Assembly (NCBI RefSeq): GCF_000304475.1 | Contig: NC_018946.1 | Coordinates: forward strand, 496,001 to 560,000 | From: Kazachstania africana CBS 2517 | Taxonomy: Eukaryota > Ascomycota > Saccharomycetes > Saccharomycetales > Saccharomycetaceae | Direction of reading: 5' to 3' | DNA length: 64,000 nt | In this document: piece by piece, positions 62,769 to 64,000 of the stretch | How positions within the stretch are numbered: position 1 is the stretch's first letter | Layout: every line of letters begins with the position of its first letter | Program-made: the position numbers and the translations under genes | Notes under the pieces: generated by a model | Seen by the model: the letters and a program-made list of their open reading frames with translations, nothing else | The model's database searches: none | What the model was told of the DNA's origin: nothing

Positions 62769-64000
62769 ATGACCAGAAGTACTAGCAGTAGCAGTAGCAC
62801 TAGCAACAATAGGAGTCAACTTTCAAGCGATGAGGATGATATTCCACTCTCCCAAACAGCTTTAATTAAGAATCAAAGTCCGGAATCCTCAGAACAAACA
62901 TCTGTAAAGAATGAGACAGATTATGATAGTGATGATGTGTTGGCAAGACAACATAAAAAGAGAAAACTGAAAAAGATTAAGGAAGAAGAAGACAATAAAA
63001 ATGCTGCTCTTAAAAATTCTAATAAGAAAAGAAAATCTATGAAGAAAGATGAATTGAAAGAAGACCTAAAAGGAGAAGAAGAAGAAGAGGAGGAAGATGA
63101 AGATAACGAATATAAATGGTGGGAAGGACAGAATGATGATGACGACACAATCAAATGGCATTCTTTAATTCATAATGGTGTCCTTTTCCCACCAGATTAT
63201 AATCCATTACCGGCACATATTAAACTTTATTATGATGGTAAACCTGTAGATTTACCACTAGATGCCGAAGAAGTGGCTGGTTTTTATGCTGCTCTTCTAG
63301 AAACTGATCATGGTAAAAATCCTGTTTTCCAAAAAAATTTCTTTAATGATTTTTTACAAGTTCTTAAAGAAACTGGAGGAACATTAAATAATGTGGAAAT
63401 TAAAGATTTCGAAAAATGCGATTTTAGTAAGATTCATGCTTTTTTCCAATTACAAAAGGACCAAAAGAAGCAGTTATCTGCACAGGAAAGAAAACAATTG
63501 AGGTTAGAAAAGGAAAAATTTGAGGAACCATTCAAATTTTGTGAATTGGATGGTAGGAAAGAACAAGTAGGTAATTTCAGGGTAGAACCTCCTGATCTTT
63601 TTAGAGGCCGTGGTGCACATCCAAAGACAGGTAAATTAAAAAGAAGAGTTCATGCGGAAGATATCGTACTGAATTTGAGCAAAAACGCTCCAATTCCTCC
63701 TCCTCCTGAAGGTCATAGATGGGGTGAAATTAGACATGATAATACTGTTCAATGGTTAGCAATGTGGAGAGAAAATATTTTTAATTCATTCAAATATGTC
63801 AGATTAGCAGCCAATTCTTCCTTGAAGGGACAATCTGATTATAAAAAATTCGAAAAGGCCAGACAGCTCAAATCTCACATTGATGCGATAAGAAAAGATT
63901 ATAGAAAAAATCTTAAAAGTAAAGTCATGCTAGAACGTCAAAAAGCAGTTGCAATTTATCTTATTGACGTTTTTGCATTAAGAGCAGGTGGCGAAAAGTC
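62769..64000 (+). CDS. TOP1: DNA topoisomerase I, type IB (C-terminal part cut off by window edge)
   Basis: About 410 codons are present from the ATG at 62769. The enzyme relaxes supercoils by nicking and rejoining one strand, in transcription and replication. A Ser-rich and then very charged, disordered N-terminus (about 1-115, with Lys/Glu runs serving nuclear import) is followed by the core: [33 protein letters not shown] [50 protein letters not shown] and the start of the catalytic part ([14 protein letters not shown]). The active-site Tyr lies beyond the edge. S. cerevisiae TOP1 (YOL006C) lies close to IZH2, here on the far side of CDC5 in inverted direction. Confidence 0.97.
   Translation, partial: MTRSTSSSSSTSNNRSQLSSDEDDIPLSQTALIKNQSPESSEQTSVKNETDYDSDDVLARQHKKRKLKKIKEEEDNKNAALKNSNKKRKSMKKDELKEDLKGEEEEEEEDEDNEYKWWEGQNDDDDTIKWHSLIHNGVLFPPDYNPLPAHIKLYYDGKPVDLPLDAEEVAGFYAALLETDHGKNPVFQKNFFNDFLQVLKETGGTLNNVEIKDFEKCDFSKIHAFFQLQKDQKKQLSAQERKQLRLEKEKFEEPFKFCELDGRKEQVGNFRVEPPDLFRGRGAHPKTGKLKRRVHAEDIVLNLSKNAPIPPPPEGHRWGEIRHDNTVQWLAMWRENIFNSFKYVRLAANSSLKGQSDYKKFEKARQLKSHIDAIRKDYRKNLKSKVMLERQKAVAIYLIDVFALRAGGEK

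Overview
This window is nuclear DNA of a budding yeast of the family Saccharomycetaceae. It is AT-rich and gene-dense, and reads with the standard code. Nearly every gene lacks introns; the only clear intron is in RPS30 and has GTATGT, TACTAAC and AG signals. Poly-Asn and poly-Gln tracts are common. A SYC1-type short copy of the YSH1 C-terminus, and gene order matching S. cerevisiae chromosome XV, point to a lineage that arose after the whole-genome duplication (Naumovozyma or Kazachstania would fit). The genus is not settled. Orthologies rest on remembered S. cerevisiae proteins and gene order, not on searches.

Region 1 (1-31.5 kb) follows S. cerevisiae YOR188W to YOR172W: MSB1 (cut by the left edge), TUF1, a small membrane protein, ATP14, SER1, RPS30, LAS17, DCI1/ECI1, a YLR278C-type zinc-cluster factor, SYC1, GAC1, an MPC54-like short gene, HEM15, ALE1, MED4, DCS1/2, and two tandem zinc-cluster regulators of the YRM1/YRR1 type. 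ATP14 and the YLR278C-type factor lie on chromosome XII in S. cerevisiae, so this lineage kept the other duplicate copy.

Region 2 (31.7-47.4 kb) carries DDP1, GET4, SEY1, SWT1, TTI1, RPS28, GLN4 and LCB4. These are the genes of YOR163W-YOR171C, but inverted relative to their S. cerevisiae neighbours. The order here matches the sister S. cerevisiae segment (LCB5, RPS28B, PDR8, DCS1), so it is probably ancestral. TTI1 is a single-gene insertion.

Region 3 (47.4-51.5 kb) is gene-poor: two unrecognised small ORFs, a 1.8-kb stretch without a gene, and a tRNA-Thr(AGT).

Region 4 (51.5-64 kb) brings together genes that flank CEN15 and CEN13 in S. cerevisiae: IZH2, RRP6, YPT7, a membrane-anchored pirin, CDC5 and TOP1 (cut by the right edge). 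I could not find a convincing canonical point centromere among them.

Most genes are housekeeping: mitochondrial translation and ATP synthase, serine, heme, lipid and sphingolipid synthesis, ER shape, GET targeting, RNA decay, vacuole fusion, mitosis and DNA topology. The regulatory motifs fit this: Gcn4 at SER1, Rap1-like sites at RPS30, an oleate-response-like element at DCI1, RRPE/PAC at RRP6, and Reb1-type sites at four promoters.
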